64,000 nucleotides of DNA from Elusimicrobiaceae bacterium. GTDB lineage: Bacteria; Elusimicrobiota; Elusimicrobia; Elusimicrobiales; Elusimicrobiaceae. The DNA lies in NCBI GenBank assembly GCA_017501565.1, contig JAFVWP010000101.1:26235-90234 (forward strand). The letters run 5' to 3'. The notes beneath the pieces were generated by a model, which was given only the letters and a program-made list of their open reading frames with translations, was not told where the DNA came from and did no database searches. A program made the position numbers and the translations under genes. Of this stretch, positions 49,242-58,022 are shown one piece after another (within the stretch, counting starts at the first letter, position 1; the number at the start of each line of letters is the position of its first letter).

Positions 49242-49489
49242 AGCCCGTTACCGAGCAAAAATCTCTTTCGTCTTTGGCCTTAAACGGATTTTTTTTCTTA
49301 GTAAAGATATTGACCGCTTCTTTGATTATTTTGGCGGCCGTATTGGTGGTAAGCCAAAGCTCCGTCGCGCCGGTAAGCACGCGCTTATTGGGTGATTACG
49401 CCTTGGAATATGCCAGCAAAACCATTAAACCATACCGACATTTTTTCCCAAAGCCGTATATGGTAAATTCAGAAGAACAAAAGAGGTAG
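49238..49489 (+). CDS. Small single-pass membrane protein, unknown
   Basis: An 83-aa protein from the ATG at 49238, which overlaps the lipoprotein stop by 4 nt (ATGA) with GAGGAAAC before it. One hydrophobic helix (about 18-40) is followed by a basic/aromatic tail (TIKPYRHFFPKPY). The frame is open further upstream but that part overlaps the lipoprotein gene. It ends 3 nt before serS. No family recognised. Confidence 0.6.
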   Translation: MKPVTEQKSLSSLALNGFFFLVKILTASLIILAAVLVVSQSSVAPVSTRLLGDYALEYASKTIKPYRHFFPKPYMVNSEEQKR

Positions 49490-49492
49490 CTC

Positions 49493-50782
49493 ATGTTGGA
49501 CATCAAACAAATCATTGCAAACCCCCAAGAAGTAAAACAACGCTTATCTTTGCGCAAGCCTGCTTTGGCGGCCCAGGTTGACGAAGTTTTGGCCGAGTAT
49601 GAATCCTATAAAAAAATCTTGGCGGCGGTGGAAGAATTGCGCGCCAAACGCAACAGCTTATCTAAACAAATCGGTTTGATTAAAAAAGAACAAGGCGACG
49701 AAGCCGCTAAAGCCGTTATGGCCCAAGTAGGACAGCTGAAAGAAGAAATGGCACAAAAAGAAGCCGAGTTGGACCCCTTGAAAGAAAAAATTGATGATTT
49801 GCTTTTGAGTATCCCCAATATGCCGTATGAAAATATCCCTGTGGGAAGCAGCGATGCGGATAATCCCGAACGCGTGCCTTGTACGACAGCTCTTCCTAAA
49901 TTTGATTTTACGCCGCTGGACCATCAAGCCGTCGGGGAAAATTTAGGTATTTTGGATTTTGCCGCCGCGGCTACATTGTCCGGCAGCCGTTTTGCTTTGT
50001 ATAAAGGGGACGGCGCCCGCTTGGAAAGAGCCATTATTTCTTTTATGTTGGACCTGCATGCACGCAAAGGCTATACCGAAATTTTGCCGCCTGTTATCGT
50101 CAATGAAGAAATTTTATACGGCACCGGTCAGTTGCCCAAATTTCGCGAAGATATGTATGAATTAACGGGAGAGCCGAAACAATTTTTAATTTCTACGGCG
50201 GAAATCCCTTTAACGAACCTGAACCGCGCCCGCACCATTGCCGAAAGTGAATTTCCTATCAAACTCACCGCTTATACGCCTTGCTTCCGCAAAGAATCCG
50301 GCACCTATGGCAAAGATACCCGCGGTTTAATCCGTAATCACCAATTCAACAAAGTGGAACTTGTGATGCTTTCTAATCCGGAAGAATCTTTTAATATGTT
50401 GGAAGTGATGGTAAACGATGCGCAAGACGTGCTTAAAGAATTGGGCCTTGCATACCGCGTGGTGGAATTGTGTTCCGGCGATATTGGTTTTTCTGCCGCC
50501 AAGACTTATGATATTGAAGTTTGGATGCCCAGCGAAAACCGCTTCCGCGAAATTTCTTCTTGTTCCAACTGCTTAGACTTCCAAGCCCGCCGTATGGGCC
50601 TTCGCTATAAAAACGCCCAAGGCAAATTGGAATATGTGCACACCTTAAATGGCAGCGGCTTAGCCGTAGGCCGTACGTTTGCCGCTATTTTGGAAAACTT
50701 CCAACAAGCCGACGGCTCTGTGATTATTCCGCAAGCCTTGCGCCCGTATTTTGGCAAAGATAAAATAGAGGCAAAGAAATAA
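49493..50782 (+). CDS. serS: Seryl-tRNA synthetase
   Basis: A 429-aa class II synthetase. The N-terminal coiled-coil arm (about 30-100) binds tRNA-Ser. The catalytic core has TAEIPLTNL, PCFRKESGTYGKDTRGLIRNHQFNKVE (motif 2), and LNGSGLAVGRTFAAILEN (motif 3). Length is normal. Its stop overlaps the next start (TAATG). Confidence 0.97.
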   Translation: MLDIKQIIANPQEVKQRLSLRKPALAAQVDEVLAEYESYKKILAAVEELRAKRNSLSKQIGLIKKEQGDEAAKAVMAQVGQLKEEMAQKEAELDPLKEKIDDLLLSIPNMPYENIPVGSSDADNPERVPCTTALPKFDFTPLDHQAVGENLGILDFAAAATLSGSRFALYKGDGARLERAIISFMLDLHARKGYTEILPPVIVNEEILYGTGQLPKFREDMYELTGEPKQFLISTAEIPLTNLNRARTIAESEFPIKLTAYTPCFRKESGTYGKDTRGLIRNHQFNKVELVMLSNPEESFNMLEVMVNDAQDVLKELGLAYRVVELCSGDIGFSAAKTYDIEVWMPSENRFREISSCSNCLDFQARRMGLRYKNAQGKLEYVHTLNGSGLAVGRTFAAILENFQQADGSVIIPQALRPYFGKDKIEAKK

Positions 50783-51981
50783 TGAAGAAGTTTTTTGCTT
50801 TCTTGCTCGCCGCGGTTTTCGCGGCGGGCATTGTTGTCCCCGCGCAAGCGGAAATTAAACTGCCCGAAGACATTATACAGCCTGTTACCACCGGGATCAA
50901 CGGCGTATATAGCCTTGATTTTGATACGGCCCATGATAGCATTGAGCATGTTTTTTCTTTATATCCCAATCACCCTTTCGGGCATTTCGGCAATGCCATG
51001 ATTGCTTGGGCCCGCTATGAATATGAGTTTGAAACCAGCGATGATAAGCAAAGAAAAGTTTTTGAAAAAACGTTAGACGATTCTATCGGCGGTATTAAGG
51101 TTTGGCTCAAGGATAATCCCAAAGACCCTAATGCTTTTATGGGTATCGGGGCTTTGTATGGGTTGCGCGCTATGTTTGCGATGCGAAACCGCAATTGGGT
51201 TACTTCTTATTTTTCCGGACGCAAAGCTATTAAAAATTTAGAAAAAGCCTTGGAGTTAGACCCCACTTATTACGATGCTTTTTTCGGCTTGGGTATTTAT
51301 CAATATTACGCGGGCACTTTGCCCAGCGTGATTAAGGTGTTGGCAAAAATTGTGGCGATTAAAGGCAACCCCGATAAAGGGGTGGCATACCTTAATTTAG
51401 CGCGTGAAAAAGCCACTTTTACCGATAACAGCGCCAAATTAATTTTGATTGATGTGCAAAACAACCGCCGCAACATAAACTATTATGCCCCGGAAAAATC
51501 TTTGCAATATATACGGGAAATCCGCGCCAAATTTCCTAAAAATCCGCTGATGCATTATGTGGAAATTATTTGTTTGTTTGAAACAGGCCACTATCAAGAA
51601 GTTTTGGCGGGCGGTAAAGAATTTTTATCTTTAATCGGCAGTGATAAGTTTTATAAAGATATTTATATTTCCCGTGCATATACGGCTATCGGCACGTCTT
51701 ATATGGCTCTGGGCCAATGGCAAGATGCAAAGACCGCTTTTGAAGAAGGGCAAAAGGCTATTGCTTCGCAAGACCCCAGCCGTTGGGGGGTATGGAACGA
51801 ATACCGCTTAGCGCAAGTGTATGATGCGTTAGGTTTGCGCGAAGAAGCCAAAAAACAATACAAAAAAGTACTTTCTTACAAAGATAAATGGGGGTTTGAT
51901 GAAATAGCCCGGGAAGGGTTAAAAAACCCGTGGAAACCGGCTACCGGCAAAGGAACAGGCCCTTTACCGCCGAGTGTGTAA
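50782..51981 (+). CDS. Secreted TPR-repeat protein
   Basis: A 399-aa protein with a signal peptide (1-24, cleavage after AQA). The mature part is made of helical TPR-like repeats (AIKNLEKALELDPTYYDAFFGLGIYQYY, TAIGTSYMALGQWQDAKTAFEEGQKAI, RLAQVYDALGLREEAKKQYKKV). TPR arrays mediate protein-protein contact, probably in the periplasm. Partners unknown. Translationally coupled to serS by a 1-nt overlap. Confidence 0.8.
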   Translation: MKKFFAFLLAAVFAAGIVVPAQAEIKLPEDIIQPVTTGINGVYSLDFDTAHDSIEHVFSLYPNHPFGHFGNAMIAWARYEYEFETSDDKQRKVFEKTLDDSIGGIKVWLKDNPKDPNAFMGIGALYGLRAMFAMRNRNWVTSYFSGRKAIKNLEKALELDPTYYDAFFGLGIYQYYAGTLPSVIKVLAKIVAIKGNPDKGVAYLNLAREKATFTDNSAKLILIDVQNNRRNINYYAPEKSLQYIREIRAKFPKNPLMHYVEIICLFETGHYQEVLAGGKEFLSLIGSDKFYKDIYISRAYTAIGTSYMALGQWQDAKTAFEEGQKAIASQDPSRWGVWNEYRLAQVYDALGLREEAKKQYKKVLSYKDKWGFDEIAREGLKNPWKPATGKGTGPLPPSV

Positions 51982-51997
51982 GCTGTTTTAAATTCTT

Positions 51998-52032
51998 AAA
52001 AAGCGCAAAGAAAAAATCTTTGCGCTTTTTAT
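51998..52032 (+). terminator. Terminator of the serS-TPR operon
   Basis: A 13-bp stem AAAAGCGCAAAGA/TCTTTGCGCTTTT with an A5 loop ends in five T, 17 bp past the stop. Confidence 0.9.
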
Positions 52033-52093
52033 TGCGAATTTTTCTTAAAAAAGATATAGTAAATTGTTGGAATATTATGAAAGGAGAAATACC

Positions 52094-52786
52094 ATGAAGA
52101 AAAACCTCACACTTGTTGTGGCTGTATTGTTTCTTGCTCCGGCTGTTTTTGCAAACAATTGGGGATTGGGGTTAAAAGTAGGTGTCGGACAAAATGACCC
52201 CAAAGACATTAAAAAATTTGATTCCATGCTGACCGCTCCCAAAAATTCTTTAGATGAAGAACATTTTTTCAGCGGTTTGGAAGCAATGTATGAAATTGAT
52301 TTAGATAACGAATCCAATAAAATAGGCATTCGCTTGGGATATGAAGGATTTGGTGAAAATAAAGCAGAAAAATCTGCCAAAACTATATCCGGTTCTCTTA
52401 TTACAGAAGAAGAAGTTTCCCTGGAAGAAGAAACCTACGCTATCCCTGTGACGATTTATTATAAAAAAGATAATGGCGTGAACAAATTAAGCTATTTTGC
52501 CGGAATTGGTGCTACTTTTGTTCGCAGTAAATTGACATATAGCGAAGAAGAGGAAGTGGAAACAATTGCCGGGATAGATATTTCCGAAACAGGCTATTCT
52601 GAATCTTTAAGCAAAGGAAAAATTTTCCCCCACATTGTTTTGGGGGCGGAATATAGATTTACCGAGCTTTTTGCTTTGGGCTTGGAAGCCAAATATAATA
52701 TCGGTGCTAAAGTGAAAAAAGATGGTTGGGTCCTTTCGGACCGCAGTGGTATCAGCGGTGCTTTAACGGCTAGATTCTATTTCTAG
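52094..52786 (+). CDS. Outer-membrane beta-barrel protein, paralogue 1
   Basis: A 230-aa protein from the ATG at 52094, preceded by AAAGGAG. The frame begins 10 codons earlier, but the signal peptide starts at MKKNLTLVVAVLFLAP (cleavage VFA-NN). Strands alternate with acidic loops (EEEVSLEEET, YSEEEEVET). The C-terminal strand is SGALTARFYF. It is a porin-like or adhesin barrel of unknown function and a tandem paralogue of the next gene. Confidence 0.78.
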   Translation: MKKNLTLVVAVLFLAPAVFANNWGLGLKVGVGQNDPKDIKKFDSMLTAPKNSLDEEHFFSGLEAMYEIDLDNESNKIGIRLGYEGFGENKAEKSAKTISGSLITEEEVSLEEETYAIPVTIYYKKDNGVNKLSYFAGIGATFVRSKLTYSEEEEVETIAGIDISETGYSESLSKGKIFPHIVLGAEYRFTELFALGLEAKYNIGAKVKKDGWVLSDRSGISGALTARFYF

Positions 52787-52810
52787 TTAATCTCTCTTTA
52801 GAAATAAAGA

Positions 52811-52838
52811 CCCCCGCTGAAAAGCGGGGGTTGCTTTT
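52811..52838 (+). terminator. Terminator after barrel paralogue 1
   Basis: Stem CCCCCGCT/AGCGGGGG with a GAAA tetraloop is followed by TTGCTTTTT. Confidence 0.88.
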
Positions 52839-52894
52839 TAAAATTGTTTAAATAACTTATAATGCTATAATGAAATTAAAAAAGGAGAACTAGA

Positions 52895-53488
52895 ATGAAA
52901 AAATTATTTATTATGGTTCTGAGTGTATTGTTTTTTGCTCCTGCTGTTTTTGCAGACAACTGGGGAGCTGGTATTAAATTAGGTGTTGGACAAAATGATC
53001 CGGAGTCTTTGAATGATATTTATGATTATATCGGTGGAAAATTAACGGAAGGAAATGGGATTTTTGGTTTGGAAGTGCTGCATGAATGGGACTTGAATGA
53101 TGAAATTAATAAACTGGGTGTAAAAGTAGGTTTTGATGTATATGGTGAGAACGAATGGAAAAATCCTTATTATCATACAATTACGGAAACTATTTATGCT
53201 TTTCCTTTAACCATTTACTATAAACAAGATTATGGAGTAGAAAGATGGAGTTGGTTTGCCGGTGCGGGCTTAACTTTTATGAAAGGAGAAATAGAGGAGG
53301 GACCGGAAACGTATAAAGATAGCCAAGTGTTTCCACATATTATTGCTGGCGCAGAATATAGATTTACGAAACTTTTTGCTTTGGGCTTGGAAGCCAAATA
53401 TAATATCGGTGCTAAATTAGAAAAAGGAAGTTATGAAACAGACCGCAGTGGTATCAGCGGTGCGTTGACGGCCCGGTTCTATTTCTAA
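52895..53488 (+). CDS. Outer-membrane beta-barrel protein, paralogue 2
   Basis: A 197-aa protein with a signal peptide (VFA-DN). It matches paralogue 1 in order (NWGAGIKLGVGQNDPES, YAFPLTIYYKQDYGV, AGAEYRFTKLFALGLEAKYNIGAKL, SGISGALTARFYF) but has shorter loops. The last third is nearly identical at DNA level. AAAGGAG precedes the ATG, and TATAAT boxes near 52857 and 52865 suggest its own promoter. Confidence 0.78.
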   Translation: MKKLFIMVLSVLFFAPAVFADNWGAGIKLGVGQNDPESLNDIYDYIGGKLTEGNGIFGLEVLHEWDLNDEINKLGVKVGFDVYGENEWKNPYYHTITETIYAFPLTIYYKQDYGVERWSWFAGAGLTFMKGEIEEGPETYKDSQVFPHIIAGAEYRFTKLFALGLEAKYNIGAKLEKGSYETDRSGISGALTARFYF

Positions 53489-53507
53489 AAGAAAATACCG
53501 AAAAAAC

Positions 53508-53537
53508 AAAACCCCCCGCCAATCAGCGGGGGGTTTT
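53508..53537. terminator. Bidirectional terminator between barrel gene and speB
   Basis: A perfect 12-bp stem AAAACCCCCCGC/GCGGGGGGTTTT with a 6-nt loop. It ends both the rightward barrel gene and the leftward agmatinase operon. Confidence 0.9.
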
Positions 53538-53549
53538 GTTAGAGAAAGC

Positions 53550-54437
53550 TTATTTTTTCTTTTGTCCTTTTACAGCCAAGTAACCCATTAAGCGGTAAAT
53601 AAGCTTAGCAGTGTTAAATTCTGTAATCGGATCTGCTTTGCGTTGGCAGGCTTCCACTACGTCCACCGCCACGATTTCTTTTTTCTCAATAACGGCGCGG
53701 AACAGATCCAGCGCTTCATACCACATAAACCCCCCGGGTTGCGGGGTGCCGGTGGCCGGAATAACAGAAGGATCAAATCCGTCCACATCAATAGTGATAT
53801 ATACTTTTTTCGTCAATTTTTTAAGCACTTGCGGAATCAGTTTTTTAATGTCGCGGTTTTCGTGCATTAAAAAAGTGGTTACTTTTCCCGCATTGATGTA
53901 TTGCTTTTCTTCGCTGGCGACACTGCGGATGCCCACTTGCACCACCGGCACCTGACGGCTGGCCGGGAAAAGAGCGCAAGCATGGCTCTTGGGCGTACCT
54001 TCAAAGGTTTCGCGCAAATCGGCATGGGCGTCAAAATGTAAGATGCTTAAATCCGGGTGGGCTTCAATGTAAGGTTGGGCCAAAGCTTGGGTAACCGTAT
54101 GCTCTCCGCCGATGTAGAAAGGGGTGCATTGCTTGTGCTGCATGATTTGGCGCACAGCTTTGTCCATTTCTTTAAAGGCTTTGTTGGTGGTTCCGGCACA
54201 ATTAACGGCCGGCAAAGTGGCAATGCCTTCTTCCCAAGTTTCGGTTTTGGTTTCTTCGTCCCAAAGCTCAATTTGGGTAGAAGCTTCAATAATGGCAGCA
54301 GGGCCTTTAGCCGTACCATGCCCGTAGCAAACCGTTTTTTCAAACGGCACCGGCACGACGGCGAATTTACAACGGGCTAGAGAGCTGTTTTTGCTCTCTA
54401 GCCCCATAAACTTGTCAGTTTGTACGTTATCGCTCAC
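53550..54437 (-). CDS. speB: Agmatinase
   Basis: A 295-aa ureohydrolase that splits agmatine into putrescine and urea. Mn ligands lie in GGEHTV, HFDAHADLR and TIDVDGFDPS. I place the start at a GTG (54437) because TTAGGA lies 7 nt before it. The ATG at 54407 ten codons on lacks such a site, and the open frame to 54482 overlaps the upstream gene. A perfect 12-bp inverted repeat covers codons 12-22. It follows the arginine decarboxylase by 19 nt, giving a two-step arginine-to-putrescine operon. Confidence 0.92.
   Translation of the reverse strand: MSDNVQTDKFMGLESKNSSLARCKFAVVPVPFEKTVCYGHGTAKGPAAIIEASTQIELWDEETKTETWEEGIATLPAVNCAGTTNKAFKEMDKAVRQIMQHKQCTPFYIGGEHTVTQALAQPYIEAHPDLSILHFDAHADLRETFEGTPKSHACALFPASRQVPVVQVGIRSVASEEKQYINAGKVTTFLMHENRDIKKLIPQVLKKLTKKVYITIDVDGFDPSVIPATGTPQPGGFMWYEALDLFRAVIEKKEIVAVDVVEACQRKADPITEFNTAKLIYRLMGYLAVKGQKKK
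54374..54404. repeat. Perfect 12-bp inverted repeat in the speB 5' coding region
   Basis: GGGCTAGAGAGC and GCTCTCTAGCCC flank a 7-nt T-rich loop. It begins one base after the internal ATG codon (54405-54407) of speB. In the mRNA it would form a very stable hairpin around codons 12-22. Confidence 0.85.
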
Positions 54438-54456
54438 AACAAATCCTAAGATTGTG

Positions 54457-55011
54457 TTATTTGGCGAACACCGCCGCGGCAATTACCGTGGTCCATACGC
54501 CTTCTGCGCAGACGGCAGATTGGGTAATGTTGGTGGTGCGTACGATTTTACCGCTCATTTTCCAGATTTCTTCTTTTTGGTCCCAGGTGGTATCATTGTC
54601 AAAGTCAATACCCAAGGTGGTGGATAACATCATAGCGGCCAAATCTTCGGCATAGTCACCGGCTTGTTTGTCGGTTTCGCCAAAGCTGTGGTGTTCAGAC
54701 AGGTAACCATGGTTGTGTTTGCCATCTTTGGGCAAGGCCACACCTACGGAAGCGGCAATCATGCGGCGATACTCATTGCTGGTATTGCGGCTGATGACGC
54801 AGTGTAAAATCTGTCCGGGGCGCAATTGTTTGACCCCTTTAGATACGGGAATGATTTTGCATCCCGGGGGGAAAATGCTGGAAACAGGCACAATGTTAAA
54901 CGGAGCAATCTTTGCATCGCGCAAGGCTTCTTCAAAGCTTGCGAGTTTTTCTTTGTGTCTGCCAATTCCTTTGGTCAGGAATATTTCTTTGGGTACAAAA
55001 GGTTCGTACAT
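54457..55011 (-). CDS. pdaD: Pyruvoyl-dependent arginine decarboxylase
   Basis: A 184-aa PvlArgDC proenzyme that turns arginine into agmatine. The self-cleavage site is Ser44-Ser45 in VPVSSIFPPGC; the new N-terminal serine becomes the pyruvoyl group. GVALPKDGKHNHGYLSEHHSFGE and the C-terminal Glu-rich helix are also typical. Archaea and Chlamydia have the same enzyme, in place of the larger PLP type. It is the first gene of the operon with agmatinase. Confidence 0.92.
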   Translation of the reverse strand: MYEPFVPKEIFLTKGIGRHKEKLASFEEALRDAKIAPFNIVPVSSIFPPGCKIIPVSKGVKQLRPGQILHCVISRNTSNEYRRMIAASVGVALPKDGKHNHGYLSEHHSFGETDKQAGDYAEDLAAMMLSTTLGIDFDNDTTWDQKEEIWKMSGKIVRTTNITQSAVCAEGVWTTVIAAAVFAK

Positions 55012-55143
55012 TTTTCTCTCTTAATTCCTTGTGAATTAAATATAATATAAATTATAACAAAATAAAATTCTTTATGTTATATTTATATTGCGGCGGTTGT
55101 ACCTGCGCCGCTAAAAGAAAGTGTAACAAAAAAACAAATAATT

Positions 55144-57183
55144 ATGAAAAAATATTTAATCTTTATTTTTCTTTTAGCCTGTGCGGCGGGAGTGAATGGT
55201 ATGGAAAATATGTTTAACAAAGACGGCGTTTTGCATTTTAATTACAAAGCGGAAGACTTAGTCCCTACGGAAGCAAAAGCCAGAGTGCAGTTGGAAAAAG
55301 AACTTGCGGACCTGGTTGCTATTGCTGATGAAGAACGCACCTTTGAAAATACCATTATGGGATATGAAAGAGCCTTTGAGCATTACGGCGATGCCTTGGG
55401 TATGAGCGGATTTTTGTCTTATGTATCTACTGATAAAAACTTTCGCGATGCGGCCCTTGCCTTGCAAATGCAAATGAGCCAATACATGGTAGATGTTGCC
55501 ACCCGCCGCGATATTTACCGCGCTATTAAAGCGTACGCCGACACCCACCCCCAATTGGAGCCGGATCAGGCTTTGCTCTTAAAAGATATGATGATCGGCT
55601 TTAAAAACAGCGGTATGGACTTAAATGATGAAGATTTGGAAACATTCAAAAAATTAAATAAAGAAAAAGCCCAATACATTATCCAATTTGATAAAAACGT
55701 GCAAGAATATAAAGACCATTTAGACGTAACCGAAGAACAACTGCAAGGTTTGGGCGCGGATTATATTTCCAAATTACAGAAAACCGAAGACGGCAAATAT
55801 CGCGTAACGTTGGATTACCCCGATTATGTGCCTTTTATGCTTAATTCCGCCAGCACGCAAGCGCGCAAAGAATTGGAGTATAAATACAATCGCCGCGGCG
55901 GAACGGAAAACGTAGAACTTTTGGAAAAAACGCTGTCTTTGCGCCAACAAATTGCGCACTTGCTGGGCTATAAAAACCATGCCTGGTTAAAATTGGAAAA
56001 CCGCATGGCTAAAAATCCGGACAATGTTTTTTCTTTCTTAAAAGATTTAGAAAAACGCTTAAAACCGATGGCCAAAGCCGAAGATAAAAATTTAATTGCT
56101 TACAAAAACGAAAAACAAGGCACCAAAAGCCGCACTTTGTATCCGTATGAAAGCGGTTATTGGGGGACGCAATATAAAAAAGAGCATTTAGACTTAGACC
56201 CCGAAAAAATCAAAGAATATTTTCCGTCCGATATAGTGATAAACGGAATGTTGGATTTGTTTGGCAATTTATTCGGCATTTCGTTTGAGCCGGTGAATAT
56301 CCCCGTTTGGCACGAAGATGTAAGTGCGTTTAAGATTATTAATAAAGACGATGGCAATTTAGTGGCTTACTTTTATATGGACTTGTATCCCCGCGAAGGA
56401 AAATTCAAACACGCGGCTTGTTTTGATTTAGTCGGCGGGCAGGAAAATGAAGACGGCTCTTATCAAACGCCGTTTGTAGCCATTGTGGCTAATATGAATA
56501 AACCTTCCCAAAATACGCCTTCTTTGTTAAAACATAGCGAAGTAACCACCCTGTTCCATGAGTTTGGTCATGTATTGCATAATGCTTTAACCAAGGCCCG
56601 CTACGGCGCACAAGCGGGCACCAGCGTCAGTTGGGATTTTGTAGAAACCCCCAGCCAACTTTTGGAACGTTGGGCCTGGAACCCGCAAGTGCTTAAAAAA
56701 ATCAGCAAACATTATCAAACCGGCGAAAGTTTGCCCGATGATTTGATTGAAAGAATGATTGCCGCTAAAAACTTTGGCGCGGGCGGGGCGTATTTAAGGC
56801 AAAACTTTTTTGCCCAATATGATATGACCCTTCATACCAAAAATAAAACGCCCGATACTACCAAAACGTATTTTAATTTAACCAAAAAAATCCGTAATTT
56901 GCCATTGACCAAAAACACCATTCCGCAGGCTTCTTTCGGGCATATTATGGGCGGATACGATGCCGGATATTACGGATATTTGTGGTCTGAAGTGATTGCG
57001 GAAGATTTTTTCAGCGAGTTTGAAAAGCATGGCATTTTTAATCAGGAGCTTGGCATGAAGTTGCGCCGCGAAGTTTTAGAAAAAGGCGGCACTTTGGACG
57101 AAAGCGAATTGGTTAAAAATTTCTTGGGCCGCAAAGAAGAAATGGGGCCTTTCCTTAAATCCATCGGTTTGGAGAACAAATAA
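55144..57183 (+). CDS. M3 family zinc metallopeptidase (oligopeptidase/Dcp type)
   Basis: A 679-aa peptidase with a signal-like N-terminus (1-17, LACAAGVNG) and zinc site HEFGHVLH near residue 475. FASVSW-type context reads AQAGTSVSWDFVETPSQLLERW, and ASFGHIMGGYDAGYYGYLWSEVIAEDFF is the conserved C-terminal segment of PrlC/Dcp enzymes. It degrades short peptides. The N-terminal hydrophobic stretch contains a Cys (LLACAAG), so it may be a periplasmic lipoprotein. Its stop overlaps the next start. Confidence 0.9.
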   Translation: MKKYLIFIFLLACAAGVNGMENMFNKDGVLHFNYKAEDLVPTEAKARVQLEKELADLVAIADEERTFENTIMGYERAFEHYGDALGMSGFLSYVSTDKNFRDAALALQMQMSQYMVDVATRRDIYRAIKAYADTHPQLEPDQALLLKDMMIGFKNSGMDLNDEDLETFKKLNKEKAQYIIQFDKNVQEYKDHLDVTEEQLQGLGADYISKLQKTEDGKYRVTLDYPDYVPFMLNSASTQARKELEYKYNRRGGTENVELLEKTLSLRQQIAHLLGYKNHAWLKLENRMAKNPDNVFSFLKDLEKRLKPMAKAEDKNLIAYKNEKQGTKSRTLYPYESGYWGTQYKKEHLDLDPEKIKEYFPSDIVINGMLDLFGNLFGISFEPVNIPVWHEDVSAFKIINKDDGNLVAYFYMDLYPREGKFKHAACFDLVGGQENEDGSYQTPFVAIVANMNKPSQNTPSLLKHSEVTTLFHEFGHVLHNALTKARYGAQAGTSVSWDFVETPSQLLERWAWNPQVLKKISKHYQTGESLPDDLIERMIAAKNFGAGGAYLRQNFFAQYDMTLHTKNKTPDTTKTYFNLTKKIRNLPLTKNTIPQASFGHIMGGYDAGYYGYLWSEVIAEDFFSEFEKHGIFNQELGMKLRREVLEKGGTLDESELVKNFLGRKEEMGPFLKSIGLENK

Positions 57184-58022
57184 TGAATGTAATTATCGGG
57201 ATAGACGTCGGCGGTTCTACTACAAAAATTGTGGGTTACTACGAAGACGGCAAATTAATCGGCCGTTTGAAAGTGGAAGCCGCGGACCCTTTGACTTCGG
57301 CTTATGGTGCTTTAGGCAAATTTGTCAATGAAAACAAACTCTCTCTTTCGCAAGTAAAACAAATCGTTTTGACGGGGGTGGGGGCTTCTTTATTTAAAGA
57401 CGAAATTTACGGCATTCCCGCGCGCCAAGTGGACGAATTTCAGGCCATCGGCTTGGGCGGTTTGGCTTTGTCTAAAAAGAAAGAAGGCCTGATTATCAGT
57501 ATGGGTACGGGGACGGCTTTTGTCCGCGCCGATAAAAAAGGAATTCGCCATATCGGCGGTTCGGGCGTGGGGGGCGGCTCGGTGCTGGGGTTGTGCGGGC
57601 GTTTATGTAATGCGCGCAGTTTTGACAGCATTGTAGAAATGGCGCATAAAGGGAATTTAAACAAAGTGGATTTGAATATTTCCGACATTAGCGCGGGGGA
57701 TATATCCACCCTTTCTCCGGAAGTAACCGCTTCTAACTTTGGCAAAATGGACGATGACGTCACCCCCGAAGATTTGGCCCGCGGCGTATTGAACATGGTC
57801 TTTCAAACGATTGGTATGTTGGCGGTGTTTGCTTGCCGCAATGACCAGGTAAAAGACGTTATTTTAACCGGTACGCTCAGCACGGTCCCTTGCGCTAAAA
57901 CGCTGTTTAAACAAGTGGAACGCTTGTATAAAATTAAATTTATCATTCCGCAACATTCCATTTATGCTACGGCCACCGGAGCGGCTTTGTCTTACATTTA
58001 TAAAAAGGATAAAAAGAAATGA
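57183..58022 (+). CDS. coaW: Type II pantothenate kinase
   Basis: A 279-aa ASKHA kinase for the first step of coenzyme A synthesis. GIDVGGSTTKIVGY is the phosphate-1 motif. VDEFQAIGLGG, ISMGTGTAFV and HIGGSGVGGGSVLGL match the eukaryote/Staphylococcus-type PanK II. Type II enzymes are usually insensitive to CoA feedback. Overlaps with both neighbours (1 and 4 nt) show tight coupling. A BadF/hydroxyglutaryl-CoA activator ATPase is the alternative, but the Cys-rich cluster site of that family is not seen. Confidence 0.85.
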   Translation: MNVIIGIDVGGSTTKIVGYYEDGKLIGRLKVEAADPLTSAYGALGKFVNENKLSLSQVKQIVLTGVGASLFKDEIYGIPARQVDEFQAIGLGGLALSKKKEGLIISMGTGTAFVRADKKGIRHIGGSGVGGGSVLGLCGRLCNARSFDSIVEMAHKGNLNKVDLNISDISAGDISTLSPEVTASNFGKMDDDVTPEDLARGVLNMVFQTIGMLAVFACRNDQVKDVILTGTLSTVPCAKTLFKQVERLYKIKFIIPQHSIYATATGAALSYIYKKDKKK

